A stretch of 41,633 nt of DNA. Source: DATAXP01 sp036272935 (lineage in GTDB: Bacteria > Planctomycetota > Planctomycetia > Pirellulales > PNKZ01). Positions 17,565 through 26,463 of the stretch are shown here, piece by piece (positions within the stretch are counted from its first letter, which is position 1; every line of letters begins with the position of its first letter). The position numbers were made by a program, and so were the translations under genes. The stretch is from contig DATAXP010000024.1 of assembly GCA_036272935.1 (NCBI GenBank), forward strand, positions 1 through 41,633, written 5' to 3'. The notes below the pieces were generated by a model, which saw nothing but the letters and a program-made list of their open reading frames with translations, did no database searches and was not told where the DNA came from.

Positions 17565-20500
17565 TCAAACCCCTTCGCCGAGCAGCCCCGCGGCTTCTGG
17601 CCGGAATTGGTTTGCCTGTGGGTCGGTCGGATCGAGCGAACCGGATTCGCGCCGCGATTTACTTTGCAACACGGCGAAAACCGCCGGCAGCGCAAACAGC
17701 GTGGCCACGGTGGCTGCCAACAGGCCGCCGATCACTGCTCGACCTAATGGCGCGTTTTGCTGCCCGGATTGTCCTAGCGCCAGCGCCATCGGCAGCATGC
17801 CGGCAACCATCGCCGAACTGGTCATCATCACGGCCCGCAGCCGGCCGGCGCCACCGGCGATTGCAGCCTCGCCGCTAGTCTGGCCGTCGCGGCGAAGGCT
17901 TTCGCTGAAGGTAATCAGCACGATCGCATTGGCCATCGCCACCCCTAGGGCCATGATCACTCCGATGAACGATTGCAGATTGAGCGTTGAGTGCGTGAGG
18001 TACAGCGCGAGCAGCGAACCGGCAGCCACCGCCGGCACGCTCGACACCGCCGCAATGGCCAATCGCGGCGATTGAAAACTCGCGGTAAGCAACAAAAAGA
18101 TCACGACCACCGTCATTACCGAACCGACGGTCAGGCCGTGCATCAAGTCTCGGAAGGGAACAAGTTGCCCGCGCAGCTCGACCTTGGTGCCTGCGGGCGG
18201 CGTGCCAGCGCGCGCGATCGCCGCCTCGACCAACGATGCGACCGCACCAAGATCTTGATCGAAAATGTTCGCCGTCACCGTCACTTGGCGCCGCATGTTG
18301 TAGCGATCGAACTGGCCGGGCATCGTGCCCGGTTCGATCCGGGCGACGTCGCGCACCAGCACCGGATTGGCGTCAGCCCGACTCACCGGCAATTGCGCCA
18401 GGTCTTCCGGAGTTTTGATCGTCTCCACACGCTCGTCCGGCGATCGCAGCACGGCACGCGGCACCTCGACCTGCACCTGATAGCCGATGCCAGTTTTCGG
18501 ATCGGCCCAAAAGTTCGGCATGGTGAATCGGCTCGACGAGGTGGCCAGCGAGACAGTCCTCGCGACATCGAGCGGCGTCACGTTCGACAAGCCTGCCTTC
18601 TCGCGATCGACGCGGATTTCAATCGTCGGGTAGTCCATCGATTGTCCGAACTGAATGTCGCGCAGCGATGGGATTGTCGTCAGTTCGCCCCGAATCTTCT
18701 CGGCGAACGAGCGGCTGTCGGCCAAGGTCGTGCCGCTGATCGCAATCTCCAGGGGCGTCGGCGAGCCGAAGCTCATCACTTCGTTCACGATATCCGATGG
18801 CTCGAATGAGGTCCGCAACTCTGGCATGGCTTCGCCGATGCGCTTGCGCAGCCGTTCTTCGAGTTGCGCCACGTTCATCTCGCTCGGCTCGCGCAGTTGT
18901 ACATACAGAATGGCCTCTTCCGGGCCGCGCGACCACTGATAAACAGCGTTCACGGGAAAATTCGAATGAATCATTCCGACGTAGCCGAGCGTGAAGTTGA
19001 CGTTTTCCGCACCGACCTCCTGCCGGACGAGCTTGAGCACATCGAGCGCGTATTGCTCGGTACGGGCGATCTGTGTGCCGTCGGGAGCACGCAGGCGCAA
19101 GCGAAATTGCCCGGAGTCGACGACCGGAAAAATCTCACGACCAAGCTGCGGCGCGCACCAAACAATGACGGCAATGCACGCCGTCAGGTAGATCGCCACG
19201 GTCAGCCAACGCACTGCCACGACCCAACCGACTACTTGCTGGTATCGAACTCGGAAGCGGCTGAACCAAGACGCTTGTTCGCTTGCCACGCCGGCCGCAG
19301 AGCGGCGCAAGAACCAGACACACAATACCGGCACAAGCGTGCTCGACAGCACGTATGAGCCGACCATTGCGAAACCAACTGCCAGAGCAAGCGGCGCAAA
19401 CAGACCACGGGCGGCGCCTTGCATGAAGAACGTCGGAATGAAGACGGCCAAAATGCAGAGCATCGCCAGCAGGCGCGGCACCGCGGTGCGCTGATTCCCC
19501 AAGCGAACTGCCAGTGCCACCGAGTCGGTGCGAAGCATCTGCGCGTGGATGTTCTCGACTTCGACCGCCGCTTCATCGACCAGGATGCCCACGGCCAACG
19601 CTAACCCGCCCAGCGTCATCACGTTCAACGTTTCGCCGCAAATCCATAAGGCAACCAGCGAACAGCAAAGAGCCAGCGGGATGTTGAGCGCCACAACCAA
19701 GGCGCTGCGCCAATCACGCAGGAACAGAAACACCATCAGGCCGACAAGCGCAGCCCCCAAGGCCCCTTCGACCGCGACTCCCGTGGCCGACCGGGCAACG
19801 TATGGCGATTGATCGAACTCGAAGTTCACCGCGATGTCCGGCGGCAGCAAGGCGCGCATCTCGGGCAGCGCCCGCTTGATGTTCGCAATCACACTCATCG
19901 TCGATGCATCCGCCCGCTTGGTCGCCAGGATGTAAACCGCCCGGCGACCGTTCGCCAACGCGTAACCAGCCGGTGCATCGGCCGAGTCAGCCACCGTACC
20001 CACGTCGCGCAGATACACTGGCGATGGGCCGAGACGGATTGGCACTGTCTGCAACTGCTGCGGATCCTTGACCACCGAGTTCACCGACACGATGGGATAT
20101 TTGTCGTCGACCAGCAAATTGCCGGAGGGGCTGATCACGTTGCCGCTGGCCAAGGCCGACACCACTTCCTCCGGCGACATGCCGTACGCCTTCAGCCGCT
20201 GCGGATCGACCGTGATGACGATGGTCCGTGCGCTACCACCGAACGGCGGCGGCGCCGACACGCCCGGCAAGCTGGCGAACATCGGCCTGACGCGAAACAA
20301 CGCCAAGTCCTGAATCTCGGCAATCGTGCGCGTGGCGCTCGACAGCACCAGGCAACCCACTGGCACGCTGCCGGTATCGAATCGCATCACAAATGGCGAC
20401 ACCGTCCCCGGCGGCATGAACGCCTGCGACCGGTTCACGTAGTTGATCGTCTCGGCCATGGCCTGGGCCATATTCGTGCCGGGATGAAAATACAACTTCA

Positions 20501-20876
20501 TTAACGCCGTGCCTTGCACGTTGCGCGACTCGACGTGGTGAATGCCGCTGATGTAGAGAAAGTGGTACTCGTAATAGTTGGTCAGAAAGCCTTCCATCTG
20601 CGCGGGGTCCATGCCGCCGTAAGGTTGGCAGACATAGATCACCGGCAAATTGAGGCTGGGGAAAACATCGACCTCCATCCCCTTGGGCAAGGCCGCCGGA
20701 TACGGCAGGCCGAGCTGCTCGAAAACGGTTCCGCCAACCGCCAGCACTCCGGCGAGCAGAATCGCCAGAGCGCCGACCACGACAGTCCACGGTCGGCGCA
20801 GCGCAATTTGGATGGGATTCACGGAACGACCAGGCGATGCAAGACGAACGGTCGTCCGGGAACCGGCGACCATCAT
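17565..20876 (-). CDS. RND efflux permease (AcrB/CusA superfamily)
   Basis: About 1103 residues from the ATG at 20876 (or 20873). Further upstream the frame lies inside the ThiE-coding region. The first helix is near residue 20 (RRPWTVVVGALAILLAG), followed by the large porter domain. The helix-4 motif reads GILVDEAAVEVEN, in place of the usual VDDAIVVVEN, so the proton-relay pair is Asp-Glu. A second porter domain and helices 8-12 follow, including FIGVIMALGVAMANAIVLI. It is a proton-driven exporter. The start overlaps the thiE-fusion stop (ATGA), and the adaptor follows 3 bases after its stop. The substrate cannot be told from sequence. Confidence 0.92.
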   Translation of the reverse strand: MMVAGSRTTVRLASPGRSVNPIQIALRRPWTVVVGALAILLAGVLAVGGTVFEQLGLPYPAALPKGMEVDVFPSLNLPVIYVCQPYGGMDPAQMEGFLTNYYEYHFLYISGIHHVESRNVQGTALMKLYFHPGTNMAQAMAETINYVNRSQAFMPPGTVSPFVMRFDTGSVPVGCLVLSSATRTIAEIQDLALFRVRPMFASLPGVSAPPPFGGSARTIVITVDPQRLKAYGMSPEEVVSALASGNVISPSGNLLVDDKYPIVSVNSVVKDPQQLQTVPIRLGPSPVYLRDVGTVADSADAPAGYALANGRRAVYILATKRADASTMSVIANIKRALPEMRALLPPDIAVNFEFDQSPYVARSATGVAVEGALGAALVGLMVFLFLRDWRSALVVALNIPLALCCSLVALWICGETLNVMTLGGLALAVGILVDEAAVEVENIHAQMLRTDSVALAVRLGNQRTAVPRLLAMLCILAVFIPTFFMQGAARGLFAPLALAVGFAMVGSYVLSSTLVPVLCVWFLRRSAAGVASEQASWFSRFRVRYQQVVGWVVAVRWLTVAIYLTACIAVIVWCAPQLGREIFPVVDSGQFRLRLRAPDGTQIARTEQYALDVLKLVRQEVGAENVNFTLGYVGMIHSNFPVNAVYQWSRGPEEAILYVQLREPSEMNVAQLEERLRKRIGEAMPELRTSFEPSDIVNEVMSFGSPTPLEIAISGTTLADSRSFAEKIRGELTTIPSLRDIQFGQSMDYPTIEIRVDREKAGLSNVTPLDVARTVSLATSSSRFTMPNFWADPKTGIGYQVQVEVPRAVLRSPDERVETIKTPEDLAQLPVSRADANPVLVRDVARIEPGTMPGQFDRYNMRRQVTVTANIFDQDLGAVASLVEAAIARAGTPPAGTKVELRGQLVPFRDLMHGLTVGSVMTVVVIFLLLTASFQSPRLAIAAVSSVPAVAAGSLLALYLTHSTLNLQSFIGVIMALGVAMANAIVLITFSESLRRDGQTSGEAAIAGGAGRLRAVMMTSSAMVAGMLPMALALGQSGQQNAPLGRAVIGGLLAATVATLFALPAVFAVLQSKSRRESGSLDPTDPQANQFRPEAAGLLGEGV

Positions 20877-22444
20877 TTCATCTTGGACAGCGCCAATCGC
20901 GAATGCAACTCGGCAGCCAAGCGGGCGGGGTCGGCCGAGTCGACGATCGCGCCGCTTATCGCGACACACTTTGCACCGGCGGCTAGTACGTCGCCAAGGT
21001 TCGCAAGCGTGATGCCGCCGATGGCGAAGGCGGGGATTGCAATTTCGGCGGCGACCGCGCTTACGAAATCAAGTCCCGCCAGGTGGTCGAACTGTTTCGT
21101 CGTCGACGCGAACACCGGACCGATGCCGAGATAATCGGCACCGTCGCGCACCGCTTGTCGCGCTTGCTCGATCGTGTGGGTCGAAACACCGATGAACGTT
21201 CGCGACCCCACAATCCTCCGCACCTCGGCGATCGGCAGTTCGTCCTGTCCTACGTGTACGCCATCAGCCCCGGCAAGCAGCGCCAAGTCGGGCCGGTCGT
21301 TCATCACAAACAATGTGTGCGTGCCTTGTGTCAGCAATCGCAGCCGCAGAGCGCGGTCCAGCAATTCGCGATCGCCAAGCCGCTTGCCGCGCAACTGGAT
21401 CACATCGACCCTGGCGGCGACCAGATCGGCAACGAGCCGCTCAAATTCTGCGATGTTCTCCCGGCCGTCTACCAGCACGTAGAGCCGGGCGCTGGCCAAG
21501 CGATCGTCGGTCACTTGTGGAGTGGACCGTAGCACCGCGGCCTCCAGCGTGTAAGCGCGGTAGCGCAGTTGCTCGAAGGCCGCGGCCGCGGCGGGATCGA
21601 TGAGCTTGCCATATTCTTCGAGACTGCGCAACGCTTCTTCGACGCGCTTGAAACTTGCCGCCGCCACATTGGACAAGCTGTCGCGCTGCCCTTCGGCCGA
21701 GGTGGTGACGGCGGTCCCCACGTCCCCTGGTGTATCCCGCGAAGCAAGCAATTCAGCGACGTCAAATCGGTGCAGCGCGGCCGCCAGGTCGTGCCGGAGT
21801 TGCTTGAGTGTTTCCGTTAGCGCGCGATCGTCGAGCGCGAAGCGGACGTAATCTTCGACCACGCGCAACCCTTCGCGCGCCCGGTTGGCCGAGGCATCGA
21901 GGATGCGCAGGGTGCGAGATTCGGCCACCCGTTTAGCCCCCGGCGACTCGCCGGGGGCTAAAGCTGGACGCGGCGGCGTGCTCGGGGCCTCTTCGATTTC
22001 GATCGGCGTCGGATCGTGACCGTTGAAGTGGTGAATCTTGGCGAGCACCCCCTCGCCCGCCATGCCGTGCTCACCGAGCCAGGCTGCCACCTCGTCGCCG
22101 GTGGCCGTCAATCCCAGCAACAGGTGCTCGGTTGCCAGCACCAGCGGTCGAGGGTAATCGACCAGGCGTTCGGTCGCGGCGTCGAGCGCGCGTTCGACAG
22201 CCCACGAAAACCCAGGGCGATCGGCCTGGCCTTTCGACGACGCTTCCAACTCCGGCCAACGTGCTCGGACCGTCTGGCCTGTGATACCGTGGGCGGCAAG
22301 GATCGTCGCCGCTCGGCACTCCGGCTCCGCCAGCAATCCAAGCAACAACGCGGGGGCCGACAATTCGCCATCGGGCGATGGGAGCGACCATCGACCCGCG
22401 GCTGCAAGAGCACGTTCGGCGGCTGGGGTGAATTGGTACGACAC
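20873..22444 (-). CDS. thiE: Clp_N-ThiD2-ThiE fusion: thiamine-phosphate synthase
   Basis: 523 residues starting at GTG. Residues 1-130 resemble a Clp N-domain (FTPAAERALAAAGRW, ELSAPALLLGLLAEPECRA, VLATEHLLLGL). A linker around residues 160-172 is encoded by the 31-base palindrome (21932-21962). Residues about 178-310 match the ThiD2 domain found before some ThiE proteins (ILDASANRAREGLRVVEDYV, RYRAYTLEAAVL). The rest is ThiE: VIQLRGK, FVMNDRPDLALLAGADGVHVGQ split across the pyrophosphate and metal sites, GVSTHT, YLGIGPVFASTTK and AIGGI. ThiE joins HMP-PP to thiazole phosphate to give thiamine phosphate, in the cytoplasm. The Clp-N part has no AAA module, so it may bind proteins or be a relic. 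It overlaps the RND permease start. Confidence 0.88.
   Translation of the reverse strand: MSYQFTPAAERALAAAGRWSLPSPDGELSAPALLLGLLAEPECRAATILAAHGITGQTVRARWPELEASSKGQADRPGFSWAVERALDAATERLVDYPRPLVLATEHLLLGLTATGDEVAAWLGEHGMAGEGVLAKIHHFNGHDPTPIEIEEAPSTPPRPALAPGESPGAKRVAESRTLRILDASANRAREGLRVVEDYVRFALDDRALTETLKQLRHDLAAALHRFDVAELLASRDTPGDVGTAVTTSAEGQRDSLSNVAAASFKRVEEALRSLEEYGKLIDPAAAAAFEQLRYRAYTLEAAVLRSTPQVTDDRLASARLYVLVDGRENIAEFERLVADLVAARVDVIQLRGKRLGDRELLDRALRLRLLTQGTHTLFVMNDRPDLALLAGADGVHVGQDELPIAEVRRIVGSRTFIGVSTHTIEQARQAVRDGADYLGIGPVFASTTKQFDHLAGLDFVSAVAAEIAIPAFAIGGITLANLGDVLAAGAKCVAISGAIVDSADPARLAAELHSRLALSKMK
21932..21962. repeat. 31-base palindrome, copy 2 (inside the thiE fusion ORF)
   Basis: Perfect 15-base arms around one central base, beginning TTTAGCCCCCGGCGA. 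It differs from copy 1 (9003-9033) at one base. On the minus strand it is read in frame as LAPGESPGAK within the linker between the Clp-N and ThiD2 parts; the TAG it carries falls out of frame. Confidence 0.88.
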
Positions 22445-22628
22445 GACAGAAGGTGCCAGTAATCGGGTGGCTCTTTGGACCGTCTGAAGGCGAGTCTACG
22501 CGACTTGCCGACCTTTCCGCGTGCATTCCAGCCCTAACGTCAAGCAAGCGTTTAACTTGCCTTGCTCGGGCTTGTGTTGCGGGCTAAAATTCCCGGTGAC
22601 TTCTATCATACAATCCGCGACGGGGAAG

Positions 22629-23231
22629 ATGGAGCGAACCCTGATGCGCCGACCGACGCCCCTGCGCTCGGCCTGGATTCTCTGCCTGTGGCCAGGTTTG
22701 CCGCATCTTTGGCGACGCGGCTCCTGGACGGCTTTGGCGGTCGCGGTCGGCTTTTCGCTGGTTTTCGACCTGCTGTTGTTGTCGAGCGTCGTGTGGGACG
22801 AAGTGGCCAGTCCCGCAAGCCTACGGATGGCCTGGTCGCTGTTGGGCGGGTTCTGGTGCGGGGCGCTGGTGTTTTCGCTGCGAAACTGGCCGTCGTCCGT
22901 CGAGCGGCCAATACCGTCGAGCAACGCCGGTCTATTTCCCCAAGCGCTCCTACAATACCTTCAGGGCAACTGGTTTGAGGCGGAACGGCTCTGCCGCCAG
23001 GCGGTGCTGCGTGACCCTCGCGATGGCGATGCCCGCCTGATGCTGGCCACCGTACTGCGGCGCGAGGGACGGCTCGGCGAGGCGGCCGAGCACCTCGATC
23101 AGCTTGCCAGTTTGACTGCCGGGCGAAAATGGGAGCAGGAGATTGCCGACGAGCGGCAACGGATTGCGGAATTGGCGACCGAGACAACAACCGAAGCGGC
23201 GCCCGTCCAGATGGCGCGTGCCGCCGCATGA
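22629..23231 (+). CDS. Small membrane protein with TPR-like tail
   Basis: About 200 residues. Two start codons are possible: ATG 22629, and ATG 22644, which has GGAG 9 bases upstream. The open frame from 22521 is less likely. Two hydrophobic segments (TALAVAVGFSLVFDLLLLSS, then LRMAWSLLGGFWCGALVFSL) follow a basic N-terminus. The C-terminal half is a TPR-like helical pair (LLQYLQGNWFEAERLCRQAV, then DARLMLATVLRREGRLGEAA). No enzymatic motif is seen. It precedes clpC in the same direction with a 141-base gap that contains a palindrome. The function is unknown, possibly a membrane-bound scaffold. Confidence 0.75.
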   Translation: MERTLMRRPTPLRSAWILCLWPGLPHLWRRGSWTALAVAVGFSLVFDLLLLSSVVWDEVASPASLRMAWSLLGGFWCGALVFSLRNWPSSVERPIPSSNAGLFPQALLQYLQGNWFEAERLCRQAVLRDPRDGDARLMLATVLRREGRLGEAAEHLDQLASLTAGRKWEQEIADERQRIAELATETTTEAAPVQMARAAA

Positions 23232-23239
23232 CGTTTAGC

Positions 23240-23257
23240 CGGCGGGCTTGCCCGCCG
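23240..23257. repeat. Short palindrome before clpC
   Basis: CGGCGGGC, TT, GCCCGCCG: 8-base perfect arms following TTTAGC, with the same layout as 8121-8143. It lies just after the stop of the TPR membrane protein and could be a weak terminator or mRNA end, without a U-tract. Confidence 0.55.
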
Positions 23258-23372
23258 CGTTTGCAGGCACTGAACGAATGTTAGCCCTTTTGCGTAGAGA
23301 TAGGGTTCGATAGACTCGCAGCAAGCGCCGACGAGTCGACACGGCCGCAACGGCCGAGATGGAGACAATCAA

Positions 23373-25931
23373 ATGTACGAACGCTTTACCGATCGCGCCC
23401 GCAAGGTGATGCAACTGGCGAACCAGGAAGCGCAACGGTTCAACCACGAATACATCGGCACCGAGCACGTCCTGCTGGGGCTGATCAAGGAAGGCAGCGG
23501 CGTCGCGGCCAACGTGCTGAAGAACCTCGACGTCGACCTGCGCAAAATCCGCCTCGAGGTGGAAAAGCTGGTCCAGAGTGGCCCCGATATGGTCACGATG
23601 GGCAAGCTGCCGCAGACGCCGCGGGCCAAGAAGGTGATTGAGTACTCGATGGAAGAGGCCCGCAACCTCAACCACAACTACGTCGGCACCGAGCACATCC
23701 TGCTGGGCCTGCTGCGTGAGCAGGAAGGCGTGGCCGCCCAGGTGCTGATGAACCTCGGCCTCAAGCTCGAAGAGGTGCGCGAGGAGGTGCTGAACCTGCT
23801 GGGCCACGGCATCGAGGGGAGCGAAGGGGGCGAGCGCAACCCGGCCGGTGGCGGCGGCAGTGGCGGTGCGTCCTCGGGAGAGGGCAAAAGCACCAAGAGC
23901 AAGACCCCGGCCCTCGACAGCTTTGGCCGCGACCTCACCGAGTTGGCCCGCCAGGGCAAGCTCGACCCCGTGATCGGCCGCGAAAAGGAAATCGAACGGG
24001 CGATCCAGATTCTCTGCCGCCGCACGAAAAACAACCCGGTGCTCTTGGGCGAGGCAGGCGTTGGCAAGACCGCGATCGTCGAAGGCTTCGCCCAGCGTGT
24101 GGTCGATGGCGACGTGCCCGAGTTGCTGGCCGATCGGCGAATCGTGGTGCTCGACCTGGCGATGATGGTCGCCGGCACCAAGTACCGCGGCCAATTCGAG
24201 GAGCGCATCAAGGCCGTGATGAACGAAGTGCGCCGCGCCAAGAACACCATCCTGTTTATCGACGAATTGCACACGCTCGTCGGCGCCGGTGGCGCCGAGG
24301 GAGCCATCGACGCCAGCAATGTGCTCAAGCCCGCGCTGGCCCGTGGCGAAATCCAGTGCATCGGCGCGACGACGCTCGATGAGTACCGCAAGTACATCGA
24401 AAAGGATTCGGCCCTCGATCGCCGCTTCCAGCTCATCATGGTCGAGCCTTCGACCAAGAGCGAAACGATCGAAATCCTCAAGGGTCTGCGCGACCGGTAC
24501 GAATCGCACCACCGGGTGCAAATCACCGATGACGCGCTATCGGCCGCGGTCGAACTGTCGAGCCGGTACATCACGGCCCGCTGCCTTCCCGATAAGGCGA
24601 TCGACGTGATCGACGAGGCGGGAGCCCGCGTGCGGCTCAAGGCGATGACCCGACCGCCCGATCTGAAGGAGATCGACGACCAGGTCGAGCACCTGAACAA
24701 GGAAAAGGAAGAGGCGGTCGCCAATCAGGACTTCGAGAAGGCGGCGGCCCTGCGAGACCAGGCCGACAAGCTCAAGAAGAAGAAGCAGCAGATCACCCGC
24801 GAGTGGCGCGAGAAGAGCCGCGAGGCGGATGGGATCGTCGACGAGGAAGTGATTGCCGAGGTCGTCTCGAAGATGACCGGCATCCCGCTCACTCGGATGA
24901 CGACCGAAGACAGCATGCGCCTGATGGAGATGGAAAAGGACCTGCACAAGCGCGTGATCAGCCAGGACGAGGCGATCAAGAGCATCAGCAAGGCGGTGCG
25001 GCGCAGCCGCAGCGGCCTGAAAGATCCGAAGCGCCCCACCGGCTGCTTTATCTTTGCCGGGCCGACCGGCGTGGGTAAGACGCTGTTGGCGAAGGCCTTG
25101 GCCGAGTTCATGTTCGGCGACTCCGACGCGCTCATCCAGATCGATATGAGCGAGTACATGGAGAAGCACAACGTGAGCCGCCTGATCGGCGCTCCGCCGG
25201 GCTATGTTGGCTTCGAGGAAGGCGGCCAGCTCACCGAGAAAATCCGCCGCCGGCCGTATGCAGTCGTGCTGTTGGACGAGATCGAGAAGGCGCATCCCGA
25301 CGTGTTCAACATGCTGTTGCAGGTGATGGAAGAAGGCCGGCTGACCGACAGCTTCGGTCGCAACGTCGACTTCCGGAACACGATCCTGATCATGACCACC
25401 AATGCCGGCGCCGAGGCGATCAAGAACGAGAGCCAGTTCGGGTTCCAAGCCCCGGACGACGACGCCGGTTACGACAGCATGAAGGCCCGCGTGATGGAGC
25501 GCATCGAACGGGTGTTCCGTCCCGAGTTCATCAACCGCTGCGACGACATCATCGTCTTCCGTCACTTGAACGTGGAGGACCTGAAGCACGTCGTCGACCT
25601 GGAGCTGAGCAAGGTGCGCGAACGCCTCGGCGAGCGCGGCCTGAAGCTGACGCTCACCGACGAGGCCAAGAAGTTCCTGATCAAGAAGGGCTCGAACACC
25701 GATTTCGGCGCCCGGCCGCTACGCCGCGCGATCGAGAACTTTGTCGAGGATCCGCTCAGCGAGGAACTACTCAAGGGCGAATTCCAAGGCAAGGATACGA
25801 TCACGGTCGACGTGAAGAAGGTCGGCGAGCAAAAGCAGCTCGTCTTCGATGGAAGCGTCCAAGGCGAAGCCAGCGAGGCAGCCGCCACACCCGCCGCCGC
25901 CGGCGCCGCCGGCGACGGCGCTTCGTCGTAA
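23373..25931 (+). CDS. clpC: ATP-dependent Clp protease ATP-binding subunit ClpC
   Basis: 852 residues, full length. Two Clp-N repeats (about 1-145) are followed by a Gly/Ser-rich linker. AAA module 1 has Walker A GEAGVGKT (about residue 225) and Walker B ILFIDE. A UVR-type middle domain (NQDFEKAAALRDQADKLKKK, about 445-465) marks it as ClpC rather than ClpB. AAA module 2 has Walker A GPTGVGKT (about 564), then VVLLDEIEKAHPDVFN and the D2-small domain. ClpC is a hexameric unfoldase that feeds proteins to ClpP and often needs adaptors such as McsB. The tail is Ala/Gly-rich. GGAG lies 8 bases upstream of the ATG. It ends with a strong terminator, and no clpP is present in the window. Confidence 0.97.
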   Translation: MYERFTDRARKVMQLANQEAQRFNHEYIGTEHVLLGLIKEGSGVAANVLKNLDVDLRKIRLEVEKLVQSGPDMVTMGKLPQTPRAKKVIEYSMEEARNLNHNYVGTEHILLGLLREQEGVAAQVLMNLGLKLEEVREEVLNLLGHGIEGSEGGERNPAGGGGSGGASSGEGKSTKSKTPALDSFGRDLTELARQGKLDPVIGREKEIERAIQILCRRTKNNPVLLGEAGVGKTAIVEGFAQRVVDGDVPELLADRRIVVLDLAMMVAGTKYRGQFEERIKAVMNEVRRAKNTILFIDELHTLVGAGGAEGAIDASNVLKPALARGEIQCIGATTLDEYRKYIEKDSALDRRFQLIMVEPSTKSETIEILKGLRDRYESHHRVQITDDALSAAVELSSRYITARCLPDKAIDVIDEAGARVRLKAMTRPPDLKEIDDQVEHLNKEKEEAVANQDFEKAAALRDQADKLKKKKQQITREWREKSREADGIVDEEVIAEVVSKMTGIPLTRMTTEDSMRLMEMEKDLHKRVISQDEAIKSISKAVRRSRSGLKDPKRPTGCFIFAGPTGVGKTLLAKALAEFMFGDSDALIQIDMSEYMEKHNVSRLIGAPPGYVGFEEGGQLTEKIRRRPYAVVLLDEIEKAHPDVFNMLLQVMEEGRLTDSFGRNVDFRNTILIMTTNAGAEAIKNESQFGFQAPDDDAGYDSMKARVMERIERVFRPEFINRCDDIIVFRHLNVEDLKHVVDLELSKVRERLGERGLKLTLTDEAKKFLIKKGSNTDFGARPLRRAIENFVEDPLSEELLKGEFQGKDTITVDVKKVGEQKQLVFDGSVQGEASEAAATPAAAGAAGDGASS

Positions 25932-25959
25932 CGCCACAAGCCGTTTCCGCCAAAACGAT

Positions 25960-25992
25960 AAAGCCCACGGACAGCCGTCCGTGGGCTTTTTT
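25960..25992 (+). terminator. Intrinsic terminator after clpC
   Basis: AAAGCCCACGGAC, a 4-base loop, GTCCGTGGGCTTT, then a run of T. The arms are 13 bases and perfectly paired, with the T-run on the plus strand. It lies 28 bases after the clpC stop. Confidence 0.9.
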
Positions 25993-26034
25993 GTTGCGCG
26001 AGTAAGGATCGCGGGCGGGCCGCGGCGGCTTCCA

Positions 26035-26160
26035 TCAATCGCCGAGCATTTTGGCGATGATGAAGATCACGATCGCGCCGCCCAAGCCCCCGCCGAACAA
26101 CAGGTAGAGCAGCGAGTACCCGATCGCCGCCATCGGCAGCATTAACGTGGCAAGCAACAT
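26035..26160 (-). CDS. 41-residue glycine-rich membrane peptide
   Basis: The ORF starts at ATG 26160 and has a strong Shine-Dalgarno, AAGGAG, 6 bases upstream on the minus strand. The product begins MLLATLMLPMAAIGYSLLYL, then FGGGLGGA, then VIFIIAKMLGD. It has one or two hydrophobic helices separated by a Gly-rich turn. It lies 60 bases after the 80-residue membrane protein, in the same direction, so the two probably share an mRNA. It is short enough that a length cutoff of 60 residues would miss it. The function is unknown. Confidence 0.65.
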   Translation of the reverse strand: MLLATLMLPMAAIGYSLLYLLFGGGLGGAIVIFIIAKMLGD

Positions 26161-26220
26161 GGCAGACTCCTTCATTGATGAATGAGATAGTGTGGGTCCA
26201 ACGGCCGTTCCCTGGCAGCG

Positions 26221-26463
26221 CTACTCATCGAGCGCGGCCAGCGGCTTCTTCGTGTTGAAATCGACCGACGCGGCGCGTCCCGTGTCGCGATCGTAGATCA
26301 CGTAGGTCGTCGGACTGCCACCGGGATGGAACTCGTAGCGCTCGGGCTTGATCAGCTCGGCCGACAAAATCAAAGCGGACCCGACGATCAACGCTCCCAC
26401 AAAAATTGCGGCCGCAACCTTATGGTGACCGTGCATCGATCGCTCGCCTGGAGTCATTGGCAT
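26221..26463 (-). CDS. 80-residue single-helix membrane protein
   Basis: The ATG at 26463 has AAGGAG 8 bases upstream. The first 18 residues are polar, followed by one transmembrane helix (VAAAIFVGALIVGSALILSA, residues 16-35). A short C-terminal domain follows (YEFHPGGSPTTYVIYDRDTGRA), presumably outside the cytoplasm. It pairs with the 41-residue peptide downstream. It is divergent from the potassium channel gene. I do not recognise the family. Confidence 0.65.
   Translation of the reverse strand: MPMTPGERSMHGHHKVAAAIFVGALIVGSALILSAELIKPERYEFHPGGSPTTYVIYDRDTGRAASVDFNTKKPLAALDE

Noticed and set aside
23235..25589. Long antisense ORFs over clpC
   Set aside because: They mirror the ClpC codons and show no domain; ClpC is complete on the plus strand.
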